Positions 43,647-52,005 of a DNA stretch of 53,796 bases are shown in pieces; the first letter of the stretch is position 1; each line of letters opens with the position of its first letter. This DNA comes from Thermosipho japonicus (lineage in GTDB: Bacteria > Thermotogota > Thermotogae > Thermotogales > Fervidobacteriaceae): positions 1 through 53,796 of the forward strand of contig NZ_JACHEX010000006.1 of the NCBI RefSeq assembly GCF_014201655.1, in the 5' to 3' direction. Both the position numbers and the translations under genes were made by a program. The notes below the pieces were generated by a model, which searched no databases, was not told the origin of the DNA, and saw nothing but the letters and a program-made list of their open reading frames with translations.

Positions 43647-45230
43647 TCAAACAGATATTTTTCTTAAAACTCTCTCCAATCTTCCTCTTGTCCTTTTATC
43701 ATCCACACACCAGAATGCCAAAATCGTTGGTTGTATCTTTAGTTGGTATTTCTTCGCAAATTCCCTTACCACTTCTGGTGCCATCAAGCTTATCCCAAAC
43801 TCTATCCCATCATATCTGCCATAGTTTCTCAAAAAACTGTCTATTAGTTTTCTGTCTGGTTCGTCAAGTTCTATATATCTCTGAATGATTTTCCTTAATT
43901 TCTTTATCTCTATTTTATCTATTGCTTTCTTAACTACCGCTTTTCGCCCTTCTACATAAGGGTGCGCTTTTATCATTTCTACCACAAATTTCATTGTTTC
44001 GTATCTTCTTGCCATGTGCTTTCCAAATTTCTCGATATCCCCAAGCAGTTTGTATGTTTCTTTAAATTTGTCTTTTCTTGACAGATAAAACTTTGCTCTT
44101 TCAACCTGCGCTGTGTATGTGCATATAAAAAATCGCTCTCTTTCAGAAAGTGGAATCTGTTTTAATTTTTTCAGCGCCTCTTCAAATTGCTTTTTTATCA
44201 ATATCTTTATATATTCGTTGTACAAGGGATAGGGAAGTTTTAAACTTTCCACTCTCTTTCCGTCCAATATTTTTCTCAACGTGTTGCCCCGGATCCTTTT
44301 CTCCTTCGTGGTTATTATCTCCGATATCCTTCCGGTTGATACCTTCTCTTTTCTGTACGGTTCTATAATCTCTCTTATGGACTTTCTCAAACTTTTTGTG
44401 TTTACATAGATCGACACGTCAAATTTTGGAATGTATTTCTCTGCTTCTTTCAAAAGCTTCTCGTATCTTTTTGGAACTTCCAGTGATTTTATTATCTTCG
44501 ATGTTTTGTAAATGGAAAACGCGTTGATTATTTTTTCAGTCACGAACAGGGTATCTATTACACCGAACAGATTACCAGGTGATTCACGGTAATATCCAAG
44601 CCAAAAAACAGCTCCTTGAGAAATTTTGTAGGCGAGCCTTGGATGTTTTTCTTTAATATCCCATGCAAGATCGTTCAAGGAGGAAACAATACAGGTAGGA
44701 TGAGGAATTTCTTTAGCCTGTTTATAGGCTTGTATGTAATTATGTACAGCTTTAGAGAATTTTTCAGAACTTGCCTCTCTTCTCGCCAGAGAAAGATACA
44801 AAAGTGAGAGTGTGGATTTTCTGTAATCGTTTTTCCACACCCGTACTTTTCGCAGAGAATTAACTTTATCTGCTTCAAAACTTATCAAAGTAACGATAAC
44901 AGTATCTCTTATGGACTTTGACATTTTAGGAAGTTTTCTTTTCAAGTATCTGTATAAATCCAGATTCAGTTGACCTATATATTTTAAAAACACAAGTTTG
45001 TTCGCTAAAAGAATATACTTTACTGTTTCAGACTTGTAGTTTTTTAAAGTTTTATCTATTTTCTCGAGTGCTTCCTTGAAATTACCTTTCCATGCAAGCT
45101 TCAAGATACAGAGAATTTCCCTGTAATCTTTTGGAATATTTCCTTCACAAGATAGATAATTCGCCGCCGGTAAAGAAAACGCACCATACTTGAAAATATC
45201 GTTCAAGCTCTCTATGACTTTCATTTCCAA
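43647..45230 (-). CDS. large TPR-like putative regulator of the peptide-export locus
   Basis: This 527-aa cytoplasmic protein has no signal or membrane helix. Much of it reads as helical repeats (for example ILKLAWKGNFKEALEKIDKTLKNY, KFSKAVHNYIQAYKQAKE and RFFICTYTAQVERAKFYLSR), consistent with TPR-like folds. Residues about 300-335 (TGRISEIITTKEKRIRGNTLRKILDG) could be a small helix-turn-helix. It is transcribed divergently from an ABC exporter across a region that is duplicated at 47.5 kb, where a truncated copy of its own N-terminus (KYGAFSL...NY) survives. This supports a regulatory, perhaps peptide-sensing role, but that is inference. No named family is recognised. Confidence 0.7.
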   Translation of the reverse strand: MEMKVIESLNDIFKYGAFSLPAANYLSCEGNIPKDYREILCILKLAWKGNFKEALEKIDKTLKNYKSETVKYILLANKLVFLKYIGQLNLDLYRYLKRKLPKMSKSIRDTVIVTLISFEADKVNSLRKVRVWKNDYRKSTLSLLYLSLARREASSEKFSKAVHNYIQAYKQAKEIPHPTCIVSSLNDLAWDIKEKHPRLAYKISQGAVFWLGYYRESPGNLFGVIDTLFVTEKIINAFSIYKTSKIIKSLEVPKRYEKLLKEAEKYIPKFDVSIYVNTKSLRKSIREIIEPYRKEKVSTGRISEIITTKEKRIRGNTLRKILDGKRVESLKLPYPLYNEYIKILIKKQFEEALKKLKQIPLSERERFFICTYTAQVERAKFYLSRKDKFKETYKLLGDIEKFGKHMARRYETMKFVVEMIKAHPYVEGRKAVVKKAIDKIEIKKLRKIIQRYIELDEPDRKLIDSFLRNYGRYDGIEFGISLMAPEVVREFAKKYQLKIQPTILAFWCVDDKRTRGRLERVLRKISV

Positions 45231-45352
45231 TCCCCCCTTTATATTTATACCTCAAAAAATTCAATTAGTCCAGATTCCATAAAATTTGGTTTTGTGAATG
45301 CCATATTAAAGAGGATTTCGGAAAAGACAAAAGTTGAAAGCCATATAAGATA
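45173..45352. repeat. imperfect direct repeat, copy 1 (regulator 5' end plus divergent promoter region)
   Basis: About 180 bases covering the first codons of the regulator and its upstream region recur at 47499-47680. Shared stretches include TATACCTCAAAAAAT, CATAAAATTTGGT, TAAAGAGGATTTC and AAAAGTTGAAA. Confidence 0.85.
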
Positions 45353-45357
45353 TAGTA
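45334..45357 (+). promoter_or_regulatory. shared motif TTGAAARCCATATA, site 1
   Basis: TTGAAAGCCATATAAGATAT lies upstream of the SPASM remnant and ABC exporter. Related sites occur at 47663, 48045 and 51682 (minus), each at the head of a peptide/export cassette or its remains. Confidence 0.6.
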
Positions 45358-45436
45358 AGATATAAAATAAGAATAGGTAATGTTTATTTAATTGTAATAA
45401 AATTAAAATTTATTTTGCTGAGGAGATTAAATTTAG

Positions 45437-45784
45437 ATTGTTAATCAACTTAAAAGATATAACTGTTCTGCGCTTTACAATCAATTGTCTCTTGATCCAG
45501 ATGGTTATTTGTATCCTTGCAGTGAATTAATAAGTTATAGATTTAAAATTTGTCACATTACTGAACAGGAAAAACTAAAGGAAATGGTTCATCAGTTTCG
45601 ATCTTAAACAGTTTTTGGATTGCCTATTGTTCAAGAGATTTGCCTAGATTGCCCCATAAAATATTTATGTTGTGGTGGACACAGAACAGTTGACTTACTT
45701 TCTGGAAAAAATTACTTTGATGCACTGGCTAATGGTTTAATTTGTAATATATTTTTATTAAGTATTTTTAATGTTTTGTGGTAG
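45437..45784 (+). pseudogene. remnant of a radical SAM/SPASM peptide maturase (C-terminal SPASM domain)
   Basis: One frame reads NCSALYNQLSLDPDGYLYPCSE, then TVFGLPIVQEICLDCPIKYLCCGGHRTVD and ends near LICNIF. The spacing of Cys residues and the LxxDGYLYPC core are typical of SPASM auxiliary-cluster domains of peptide-modifying radical SAM enzymes. An in-frame TAA at 45605 interrupts it and no start codon or radical SAM core precedes it, so it is a decayed 3' fragment. It precedes the ABC exporter gene. Confidence 0.78.
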
Positions 45785-45858
45785 TCTGCTATTATAAATT
45801 AAATACAAAAATTTTTCAATAAGTTTGTTTTATCCCAACAGAATTTTAAAGGAGGTAT

Positions 45859-47481
45859 ATGAATGTGAAAAAATACACTAAAAAGCAGATATTGCAGTTG
45901 TTTAAAGAACATTTTTTATACCTTCTTTTTGCCTTTTTGTTGCTTGTTTGTGCAACAGGGATGACAATTCCCATTCCGTTGCTCTCGAGAAATATCATTA
46001 ACTCCATATTGACTAAGAGTATTTCGAGCAATCTGTTCAAAATTCAAATAATACTGCTTCTAATGGTAAGTCTATCGAAGGAATTCTTAATGTATATTTC
46101 GTATTACATCTTTGAAAGTAGAATGAGATTTTTTTCCTCATCGCTAAGGAAAACTATATTTGAAGTGGCTCAGAATAATTTCAACCAGATTTCTTCTTTA
46201 GAAACAGGTAGATTGTTAACCTACATTAGTTCAGATACGGAAAGAATTCAAAAATTTTTCTATCCAAGTTTAGTGTTTTTCATGAAAGACTTACTCACGT
46301 TTTCATTTGCCTTAACTGTTGGGCTCTTTTTAAATCCCTTGACCATTGTTGTATCAATCCTTCCTTTGGTGATTTTTTTCGTATTGGCTCACTACGTGAA
46401 TCCTAAGATTAGAGTTTTAACACACAAAGCTCTTGAGTCACAGACAGAGTTTGTAAGTAGGTTGAAGGAATACATCCAGGGTATGGAGATGTTCAGGGTG
46501 TTTTTGAAGCAAAAATTTTCTATAACAAAATTTAAGGAGTTCAATGAGGAGTATACAAAGAATGATATCAGACGAGTAAAGTCAATTATTCTATTTAACA
46601 TACCACTTACTATACTCTTTAATAGTGGCTATGTCATAGCAATTATCGTAGGGGTTTATCAAATGAAAATAGGTACTATGCAAGCTGGTGGTTTGGTGGC
46701 GGTATTGATGGTGGTAAACTACATTTACGATTCAGCTAGAAACTTCTGGGATTTCAACATACATCGCCAAGAGATAAAAGTTGTGTCCAAAAGACTTTCA
46801 GAAATTTTGGAAACACCGTTTACAAAAAGATGCGATATTACTGCCGTGCAACAACACTTGAATGGAAAAATCGAATCGCTGAAGATATACATACCAAGTT
46901 TTTCTTACAAAAGTGGAACTTTGTTGCTTGAAAACTTCAAACTGCATGCCCAAAAAGGTGAAATTGTTGGGCTTTTTGGAAAAAGCGGAATAGGAAAGAG
47001 CACGGTAATAAAGATCATTCTGGGGCTTTTAGGTATAGAAAAGAACTATGTTTTTGTCAACAACGTACCGCTGAATAAAATCGAGATAAATTCGTATTAT
47101 AGCAGAATTGGTTATCTTCCTCAACATTCGGTTTTATTCAAGGGAACGGTTAAAGAAAACATACTTCTTGGAGAAGAGAAATCTCTTGATAATAAGCTAC
47201 TGGAATTTCTTGATGATCTCTCACTTGAAAAAGAAGTGGAAGAAGGCGGTCGCAACCTTTCCGGGGGAGAACGACAGAGGATATCGATAGTAAGAACATT
47301 TGCAAAAGGTGATAAAGATCTGTATCTTTTAGATGAACCAACAACTTATTTGGATGGAGCAAAGATTAGAACATTAAAAGAACTGATAAAAAGCAAATCA
47401 AGCGAGTCTATAATTCTGATTGTTTCGCACTCCCGGAATTTCTTGGAAAATTTATGTGATAGTATCGTAGAATTTTCTTAA
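45859..47481 (+). CDS. ABC exporter (fused membrane and ATPase domains), first copy
   Basis: This 540-aa half-transporter has six membrane helices (about residues 15-300) and an ATPase domain: Walker A GKSGIGKST (about 374-382), Q-loop YLPQHS, signature LSGGERQR, Walker B LYLLDEPTT and H-loop VSHS. The fold is that of peptide/lipid/drug exporters; no peptidase C39 domain is present. GGAGGT lies very close to ATG 45859, so GTG 45865 is an equally good start. Flanking SPASM remnants, signal-peptide genes and the second exporter suggest export of a modified peptide. GC content is near the local background. Confidence 0.9.
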   Translation: MNVKKYTKKQILQLFKEHFLYLLFAFLLLVCATGMTIPIPLLSRNIINSILTKSISSNLFKIQIILLLMVSLSKEFLMYISYYIFESRMRFFSSSLRKTIFEVAQNNFNQISSLETGRLLTYISSDTERIQKFFYPSLVFFMKDLLTFSFALTVGLFLNPLTIVVSILPLVIFFVLAHYVNPKIRVLTHKALESQTEFVSRLKEYIQGMEMFRVFLKQKFSITKFKEFNEEYTKNDIRRVKSIILFNIPLTILFNSGYVIAIIVGVYQMKIGTMQAGGLVAVLMVVNYIYDSARNFWDFNIHRQEIKVVSKRLSEILETPFTKRCDITAVQQHLNGKIESLKIYIPSFSYKSGTLLLENFKLHAQKGEIVGLFGKSGIGKSTVIKIILGLLGIEKNYVFVNNVPLNKIEINSYYSRIGYLPQHSVLFKGTVKENILLGEEKSLDNKLLEFLDDLSLEKEVEEGGRNLSGGERQRISIVRTFAKGDKDLYLLDEPTTYLDGAKIRTLKELIKSKSSESIILIVSHSRNFLENLCDSIVEFS

Positions 47482-47484
47482 TGG

Positions 47485-47553
47485 ATAATTTATCACTGAA
47501 AGAGAAAACGCGCCGTACTTTAAAGTTTCTTTCAAGCACTCTACGCCTTTCAT
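47485..47553 (-). pseudogene. truncated 5' end of a second copy of the TPR-like regulator
   Basis: On the minus strand ATG 47553 opens MKGVECLKETLKYGAFSLSV-INY, aligning with MKVIESLNDIFKYGAFSLPAANY of the regulator at 45230. The similarity stops at the 3' end of the ABC exporter gene, so the duplicate was cut there. Confidence 0.8.
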
Positions 47554-47680
47554 TTTTAATTATCTCTTTATAGTTATACCTCAAAAAATCGAATTGTTTC
47601 AAAATTCATAAAATTTGGTGCTAGAAATGGCCTTCTAAAGAGGATTTCAGAACAGGCAAAAGTTGAAAACCATATAAGAT
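47499..47680. repeat. imperfect direct repeat, copy 2
   Basis: The partner of 45173-45352. It includes the regulator remnant and the divergent promoter region with the TTGAAAACCATATA motif, showing that a regulator-promoter module was duplicated around the exporter gene. Confidence 0.85.
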
Positions 47681-47686
47681 GTGATA
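47663..47686 (+). promoter_or_regulatory. shared motif TTGAAARCCATATA, site 2
   Basis: TTGAAAACCATATAAGATGT lies 64 bases upstream of the first small secreted-peptide gene. Confidence 0.6.
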
Positions 47687-47726
47687 AAAGGTGAAGTGAG
47701 AGAAAGAAAAGAGGGGATAAGGGGGG

Positions 47727-47831
47727 ATGAGGAGAATTCTTTTAGCTGTATTTCTAATACTCTTACTTTTACCTGGAATCATTTTCGCTGATAAGACAAA
47801 TGCGGATAACGAAACACACAGATTGTTCTGA
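47727..47831 (+). CDS. small secreted-peptide precursor (leader), frame-interrupted
   Basis: This 34-codon gene encodes MRRILLAVFLILLLLPGIIF followed by ADKTNADNETHRLF: a Sec-type signal with an Ala cleavage site near residue 21, then a short charged tail. In the adjacent frame the sequence continues without a stop as TDCSESTVACRCSCGGYQAM and SRKETGIHTLLLERRF to a stop at 47930. The two parts look like leader and Cys-rich core of one precursor separated by a single-base frameshift. Its leader resembles that of the next small gene (48092). Confidence 0.6.
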   Translation: MRRILLAVFLILLLLPGIIFADKTNADNETHRLF

Positions 47832-47930
47832 AAGTACAGTTGCTTGCAGATGCAGTTGTGGTGGTTATCAAGCAATGTCGAGGAAAGAAACAGGTATTCA
47901 TACTCTATTGTTAGAGAGGAGATTTTAATT
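47805..47930 (+). pseudogene. Cys-rich peptide core in a shifted frame
   Basis: Read in the frame next to the leader gene, this stretch gives TDCSESTVACRCSCGGYQAM, with four Cys in sixteen residues (C-x7-C-x-C-x-C), then a basic tail and stop. No start codon of its own is evident. Either one base has been gained or lost (dead gene) or a ribosomal frameshift joins it to the leader. Cys-rich cores of this kind are substrates of SPASM maturases, fragments of which lie on both sides. Confidence 0.55.
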
Positions 47931-48046
47931 GAGTGTTTCTGTTATACGCGAAAAAAATCAAGTGCTTCAAGTTTACAAAAATATTACACACCGGAAGAGT
48001 CTTTAAAAACTAAATTCATGATACTCACATATTGGTTGCTGTACTT
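47931..48046. repeat. inverted copy of the segment at 51682-51790
   Basis: The stretch from TTTCTGTTATAC to ACTTGAAAACCATATAG, with shared AGTTTACAAAAA between, recurs on the minus strand near 51682-51790 with moderate divergence. It appears to be the upstream half of a second promoter-module type. Confidence 0.6.
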
Positions 48047-48068
48047 GAAAACCATATAGGTTGTATTA
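48045..48068 (+). promoter_or_regulatory. shared motif TTGAAARCCATATA, site 3
   Basis: TTGAAAACCATATAGGTTGT lies 47 bases upstream of the second small secreted-peptide gene at 48092. Confidence 0.6.
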
Positions 48069-48091
48069 GTGTTTGTCGATGGGCTGGGAGA

Positions 48092-48466
48092 ATGAGGAAG
48101 TTTTTTGCGGTTATGATCATTTTTATCTTTGGATGTGAATTGATCTTTGCTGGTGAGACGGAGGTAAATGATGCAACGGACAGCCCACTACCTCCACCGA
48201 GTAAGCACAGCGTTGGTGTGAAGGAGATGGTGGAAAGTATGGAAGTCTTGATAGGTATTGATAGTCAAGCGAAGGGGGTGGGATGTTTAGATTCCAAATA
48301 TATATATATTATGAATACTAAGAACGAGATGTTTGAGACATTACTTCCTGCTGAATCATGTAATTTTGCATGTCCTTATTGTTTTCAATATCGGGAGCGA
48401 AACAAAATTATGAATCCAAGCTGTTTGAGCGGAGCCTGCTGTCAAAGCTCAAAGCTAAAGGGATAA
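48092..48466 (+). CDS. secreted-peptide leader fused in frame to a radical SAM N-terminal fragment
   Basis: This 124-codon frame has two unlike parts. Residues 1-30 (MRKFFAVMIIFIFGCELIFA then GETEVNDATD) form a signal peptide and acidic tail similar to the leader at 47727. From about residue 68 it reads as the start of a radical SAM enzyme, with CNFACPYC (C90, C94 and C97; CxxxCxxC) at 48359-48382. After YRERNK the frame soon stops, while the neighbouring frame continues helix-like (KLFERSLLSKLKAKGISTE). It is most likely a deletion fusion of a peptide gene with a decayed maturase, and a functional product is doubtful. Confidence 0.6.
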   Translation: MRKFFAVMIIFIFGCELIFAGETEVNDATDSPLPPPSKHSVGVKEMVESMEVLIGIDSQAKGVGCLDSKYIYIMNTKNEMFETLLPAESCNFACPYCFQYRERNKIMNPSCLSGACCQSSKLKG

Positions 48467-48474
48467 GCACAGAA

Positions 48475-48501
48475 TGAGGAGGGAAAACTTCTCCCTCCTC
48501 A
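48475..48501 (+). other. GC-rich hairpin upstream of the second exporter
   Basis: GAGGAGGGA and TCCCTCCTC pair around a short loop, without a following T-run. It may act as an attenuator or stabiliser between the peptide and exporter genes. Confidence 0.5.
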
Positions 48502-48554
48502 CTCTCATCGTCAGTTAGGTATCATTATCAATAATATGCAGGAGGGGGGAAAGC

Positions 48555-50297
48555 ATGAATCTTAAGAGCATTCGAAAAATCTTTCGCTTTTATTCTTTGG
48601 TCAGAAAACGCTTTCTGGTACTCATAGTTATAGGCGGTTTTCTCGCGACATCTTCAGTTGCGTTTGATTTTTTTGTTCCTCTTCTTGTGCGGGATGTTAT
48701 TAACGGGTTAACAAAAATGGAACTGAAACTGAACACGCTCTACCTTCTCGGACTAGTCTACGCTACATCATTTGTTTTGACATATGTTGGAGATCAGATC
48801 TACTTGAGGGCAAAGTACAGAGCTGTTGCGGATCTTTCCAGTCGTATCTTTAACCTATCGTTCTTCTTTCCCTGGAAGAAGCTCAAGCAAAAGGGTTCTG
48901 CCTATTATGCCACTTTGATCAATCATCAACTCAACGACGCTTTCCTCCTGTTAGATTACGGCTTTTTTGAAAATGCCTTAGTAATAATCCGGAGCATATT
49001 CATTCTGGCGACGGTTTTCGTGTGGAGCAAGATCTTCTTTATTTTATTCGTGATCAACGCCTTGATAGTTGGAATTTATTTGAACATAATTGGTAAGGTA
49101 ACAGAACGACCGTATGCAAAAACATACGAGATGATTCGGCGTGTGACAAATTTCATAACCGAAACCTTTGAAAACATCCACGAAGTTCTTGCAGGGGGAG
49201 CTCAGAAAAAGTGTCAGAAAGAGTGCGAAAGGATGTACCAGGAGATAGCAGACACCGCTTTGAAGGCAGAGCTTCCTCGCTCAAGATTCGACAAACTGAT
49301 GGTGAATCTACCGGAATATTTCACACGACTATTCATTCTGGCCTACGGAGCTTATCTGGTAATAGGTGGAAAGATGACCGTGGGAACGATATGGGCGTTG
49401 TGGAGCTATTTTTCTTTTGTGGTGGCGCCCCTGTACATGTTCCGGGAGCTGGCTCGTGTTACCACGCGAGTATCAGCAAACTTGGATGCTGTACTTGCTT
49501 ATTTCGATGAGGTAAAGCAAGCCGAGGAAACCTTCAAGAGCTCTAAAATAAAACCCATTCCTGGAAGTCCCGTATACGAACTGATAGATGTCGCTTTCGG
49601 TTTCGATCCGGAGAACCCCATTTTAAAACAGATCAGTTTCAAGATACAACCCCGTGAGATCGTTGCCATAGTGGGACTTTCCGGAGAAGGGAAATCCACC
49701 TTGCTGAACATATTGCTCGGTCTGGAAGAGAACTACGAGGGAGTGGTAAAGTTTCTTGGAAATGATTTAAAACGATTGCCGTCTTCAGCCGTTTTTGAAC
49801 ATGTAGCTTTTTACTCTCAAAATGTTGGTATATTTAACGACACACTGGAAAACAACATAATCCTTGGAAGGGAGTACGATGAAGATAAACTCAACAGAGT
49901 GATAAAAGAGCTCGGAATAGAACACTTGAAAGGAAGGAACTTAGGAGAAGGGGGAAGCTTCGTTTCAGGGGGAGAAAAACAAAGAATCCAGCTTGCCAGA
50001 CTTTTCTACGCAGATAAACCCGTTGTTGTTCTGGACGAACCTCTCACAAACCTCGATACGATAACCGAGAAGTTTTTGCTGGAAAAGCTATCTGAATTTC
50101 TGAAGAAAAGAACGACTGTCATGATTTCGCACAAACCAAACATCATTGGCATTGCCAGCAAAATAGTCTTCCTTGAAAATGGTAGGATTTCCGCGATTGG
50201 GGAATTCGAGGATTTAATGCAAAATAACGAAACATTCAGAAAAATAATAGAAACGTATGTGAGTGAATCGAAAAAGATCGCTGATAGAAATATCTGA
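48555..50297 (+). CDS. ABC exporter (fused membrane and ATPase domains), second copy
   Basis: This 580-aa half-transporter has six helices in the first 320 residues and a full ATPase domain: Walker A GLSGEGKST, Q-loop FYSQNVGI, signature VSGGEKQR, Walker B VVVLDEPLT and H-loop ISHKP. It may pair with the exporter at 45859 or act as a homodimer. Base composition is clearly richer in G+C than the window (27 of 60 bases in the line at 49261), and codon choice differs from the AT-rich genes upstream, suggesting transfer. AGGAGGGGGGAAAGC gives a strong ribosome site. Confidence 0.92.
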   Translation: MNLKSIRKIFRFYSLVRKRFLVLIVIGGFLATSSVAFDFFVPLLVRDVINGLTKMELKLNTLYLLGLVYATSFVLTYVGDQIYLRAKYRAVADLSSRIFNLSFFFPWKKLKQKGSAYYATLINHQLNDAFLLLDYGFFENALVIIRSIFILATVFVWSKIFFILFVINALIVGIYLNIIGKVTERPYAKTYEMIRRVTNFITETFENIHEVLAGGAQKKCQKECERMYQEIADTALKAELPRSRFDKLMVNLPEYFTRLFILAYGAYLVIGGKMTVGTIWALWSYFSFVVAPLYMFRELARVTTRVSANLDAVLAYFDEVKQAEETFKSSKIKPIPGSPVYELIDVAFGFDPENPILKQISFKIQPREIVAIVGLSGEGKSTLLNILLGLEENYEGVVKFLGNDLKRLPSSAVFEHVAFYSQNVGIFNDTLENNIILGREYDEDKLNRVIKELGIEHLKGRNLGEGGSFVSGGEKQRIQLARLFYADKPVVVLDEPLTNLDTITEKFLLEKLSEFLKKRTTVMISHKPNIIGIASKIVFLENGRISAIGEFEDLMQNNETFRKIIETYVSESKKIADRNI

Positions 50298-50568
50298 CAT
50301 GCTTACTGGCATAAATCACAAGGAAATGAAGTGAGTTTCTATAACATCGCTGGAGTTTTTTCAATCCAGGTGAAATAGATTTTGTTTAATGGAAGATCTT
50401 TCTCTGATCTCAAGGATTTTCGAGTGTTTTCTTGAATTCTTTCACTTATATACCCCTTATATACCAGTTTCTGCACTGACTCCAGTAAATGAGACAAGAT
50501 AAAAAAGAAGTGAAAACACCTCCGAAGTGATACAATATAACCAACAAGGGGGTGTTTTTCTTTGGCTA
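50298..50568. other. intergenic stretch before IS remnants
   Basis: No gene is recognised. The last about 70 bases, ending AACAAGGGGGTGTTTTTC, probably belong to the upstream end of the IS3-type element. Confidence 0.4.
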
Positions 50569-50965
50569 AGAAAGGTCAAAAGCATTGTATGCTTTGGATA
50601 TAAAACAGGAAGTCATTAGACTTTACATGGATGAAAAAATTCCTAAGAAGATTATTGGTTTTCTCTTAGATTTCCCTGAAAGTAGAGTTTGATTGTGGAG
50701 AGATTAAAATCTGAGTATGCTTACTTAAAACTTTTGATAGAAAAGATACTTGAAGAAAGAGAAGTAAAAAAACAAAACTTGAGATAATAAATAAACTAGC
50801 AAAAGATTTTCATATTAAAGAAGAAATGGTAAAAATAAACAAAGAAAAAACAAAAGAAGAATACAAAAAGTTAATAGAAGAATACATAAAATTCTGCAAC
50901 GAAGAAAGATATCAAGCAAGATTAAAAAACATGGCTCTGGTGGAGTACCGAAGCCATGCTGTTTG
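50569..50965 (+). mobile_element. IS3-family transposase remnant (internally deleted)
   Basis: The start reads as OrfA-like (LDIKQEVIRLYMDEKIPKKI in a shifted frame after LAKKGQK), and the end at 50863-50965 as the OrfB C-terminus: EEYKKLIEEYIKFCNEERYQ then ARLKNMALVEYRSHAV and stop. The DDE core is missing and frames are broken, so the element is dead. Terminal repeats were not delimited. Confidence 0.75.
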
Positions 50966-51063
50966 AAAGAGACCATAAAAAAATTTGTGTAGATGAAAAA
51001 TATAGGAAATAGGTAACCCTCTTCTTGGTATGGTAAAATAAAACCAAGAAGGGGGTATTTTAA

Positions 51064-51625
51064 ATGGTAAAGAAGAAGAAAAAGGAAGAAAGTAACATTG
51101 AAAAATTAGCAAAGTTAATAGCAAGGGATCCAGAAGTAAATACAATGAAAGACGTATATTTTTGACAAGATTAAAGAATTGATGGGACCGATAATACAAG
51201 AAATATTAGAAACGGAATTAGAAGATGAATTAGGATATGAGAAATACGATAAGGAAAATAAAGAAACGGATAACTCCAAAAATGGATACAGCTCAAAAAA
51301 GGTAAGATCAAGCATGGGTGAGATAGAATTGAAAATAACCAGAGATAAAAATGGGGAATATGAACCGAAAATAATACCAAAGTATAAAAAGGATATCTCA
51401 GATATTGAAAGTAGAATAATAGGGATGTATGGTTTAGGATTAAGTACGAAAGATATAGCTAAGAATGTTGAAGATATATATGGTGTAGAATTATCAGCTG
51501 AAATGATAAGTAAAATTACTAATAAGATATTACCAGAAATTAGAGAATGGCAAAGCAGACCATTAGAAGAGATATACGCTTTTGTTTTCATGGATGGAAT
51601 AGTATTTAAAATAAAAGATGTTAAA
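51064..51625 (+). mobile_element. IS256/Mutator-family transposase remnant (frameshifted and truncated)
   Basis: ATG 51064 opens VKKKKKEESNIEKLAKLIAR; an extra T in the run at 51158-51163 breaks the frame, which resumes DKIKELMGPIIQEILETELE then DELGYEKY. IS256 hallmarks are NSKNGYSSKKVRSSMGEIEL, GMYGLGLSTKDI and VFMDGI, the last being the first catalytic Asp region. Similarity ends near 51625, so the remaining DDE residues are lost. The breakpoint joins a promoter module in inverse orientation. Confidence 0.85.
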
Positions 51626-51658
51626 CTTTTTTTATTTTCCCATCCTCCATGCGAAAGC

Positions 51659-51682
51659 TAACACAATCTATATGGTTTTCAA
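51659..51682 (-). promoter_or_regulatory. shared motif TTGAAARCCATATA, site 4 (minus strand)
   Basis: TTGAAAACCATATAGATTGT on the minus strand now points into the truncated IS256 remnant, so the gene it served is gone. Confidence 0.6.
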
Positions 51683-51790
51683 GTCATGAAGGCAATTTCA
51701 GGGTGTTCTCAAACAATCTTGTAAAGCTATTTCTGGAGTGTCATGTTTTTTGTAAACTCACAGCGTTTGAATTTTTCCGTGTATAACAGA
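51682..51790. repeat. inverted partner of 47931-48046
   Basis: On the minus strand this stretch shares TTTCTGTTATAC, GAGTTTACAAAAA and ACTTGAAAACCATATAG with 47931-48060. The inverted pair flanks the second exporter and both dead IS elements. The rest of 51791-52005 has no intact gene, although a weakly hydrophobic frame (GPLVIFTSTVLCYLLPLSD) is present. Confidence 0.6.
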
Positions 51791-52005
51791 AACATGGAGG
51801 TGATGGGTATGGGGTTTACTCTATTTTAGGATACAGGGCCTCTTGTTATTTTTACATCAACTGTTTTATGCTACCTTTTACCTCTAAGTGATAAGGCACT
51901 TAAGTTCAAAAATACTGTGACCTTGCGTATCTGATAAGCCAAAAAGAACAAACCGGGCAACTGCGACTTTGTAATTTTGTAATATAAGGTTATTATTTAC
52001 CAAGA

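Noticed and set aside
47844-48059. 71-codon plus frame (MQMQLWWLSS...)
   Set aside because: It overlaps the Cys-rich core in another frame and runs through the inverted repeat and promoter motif; no family resemblance.
51798-51833. Tiny frame with a GGAGGTGAT site (MGFTLF)
   Set aside because: The ribosome site is good, but six codons and a stop do not support a gene; it may be a decayed start.
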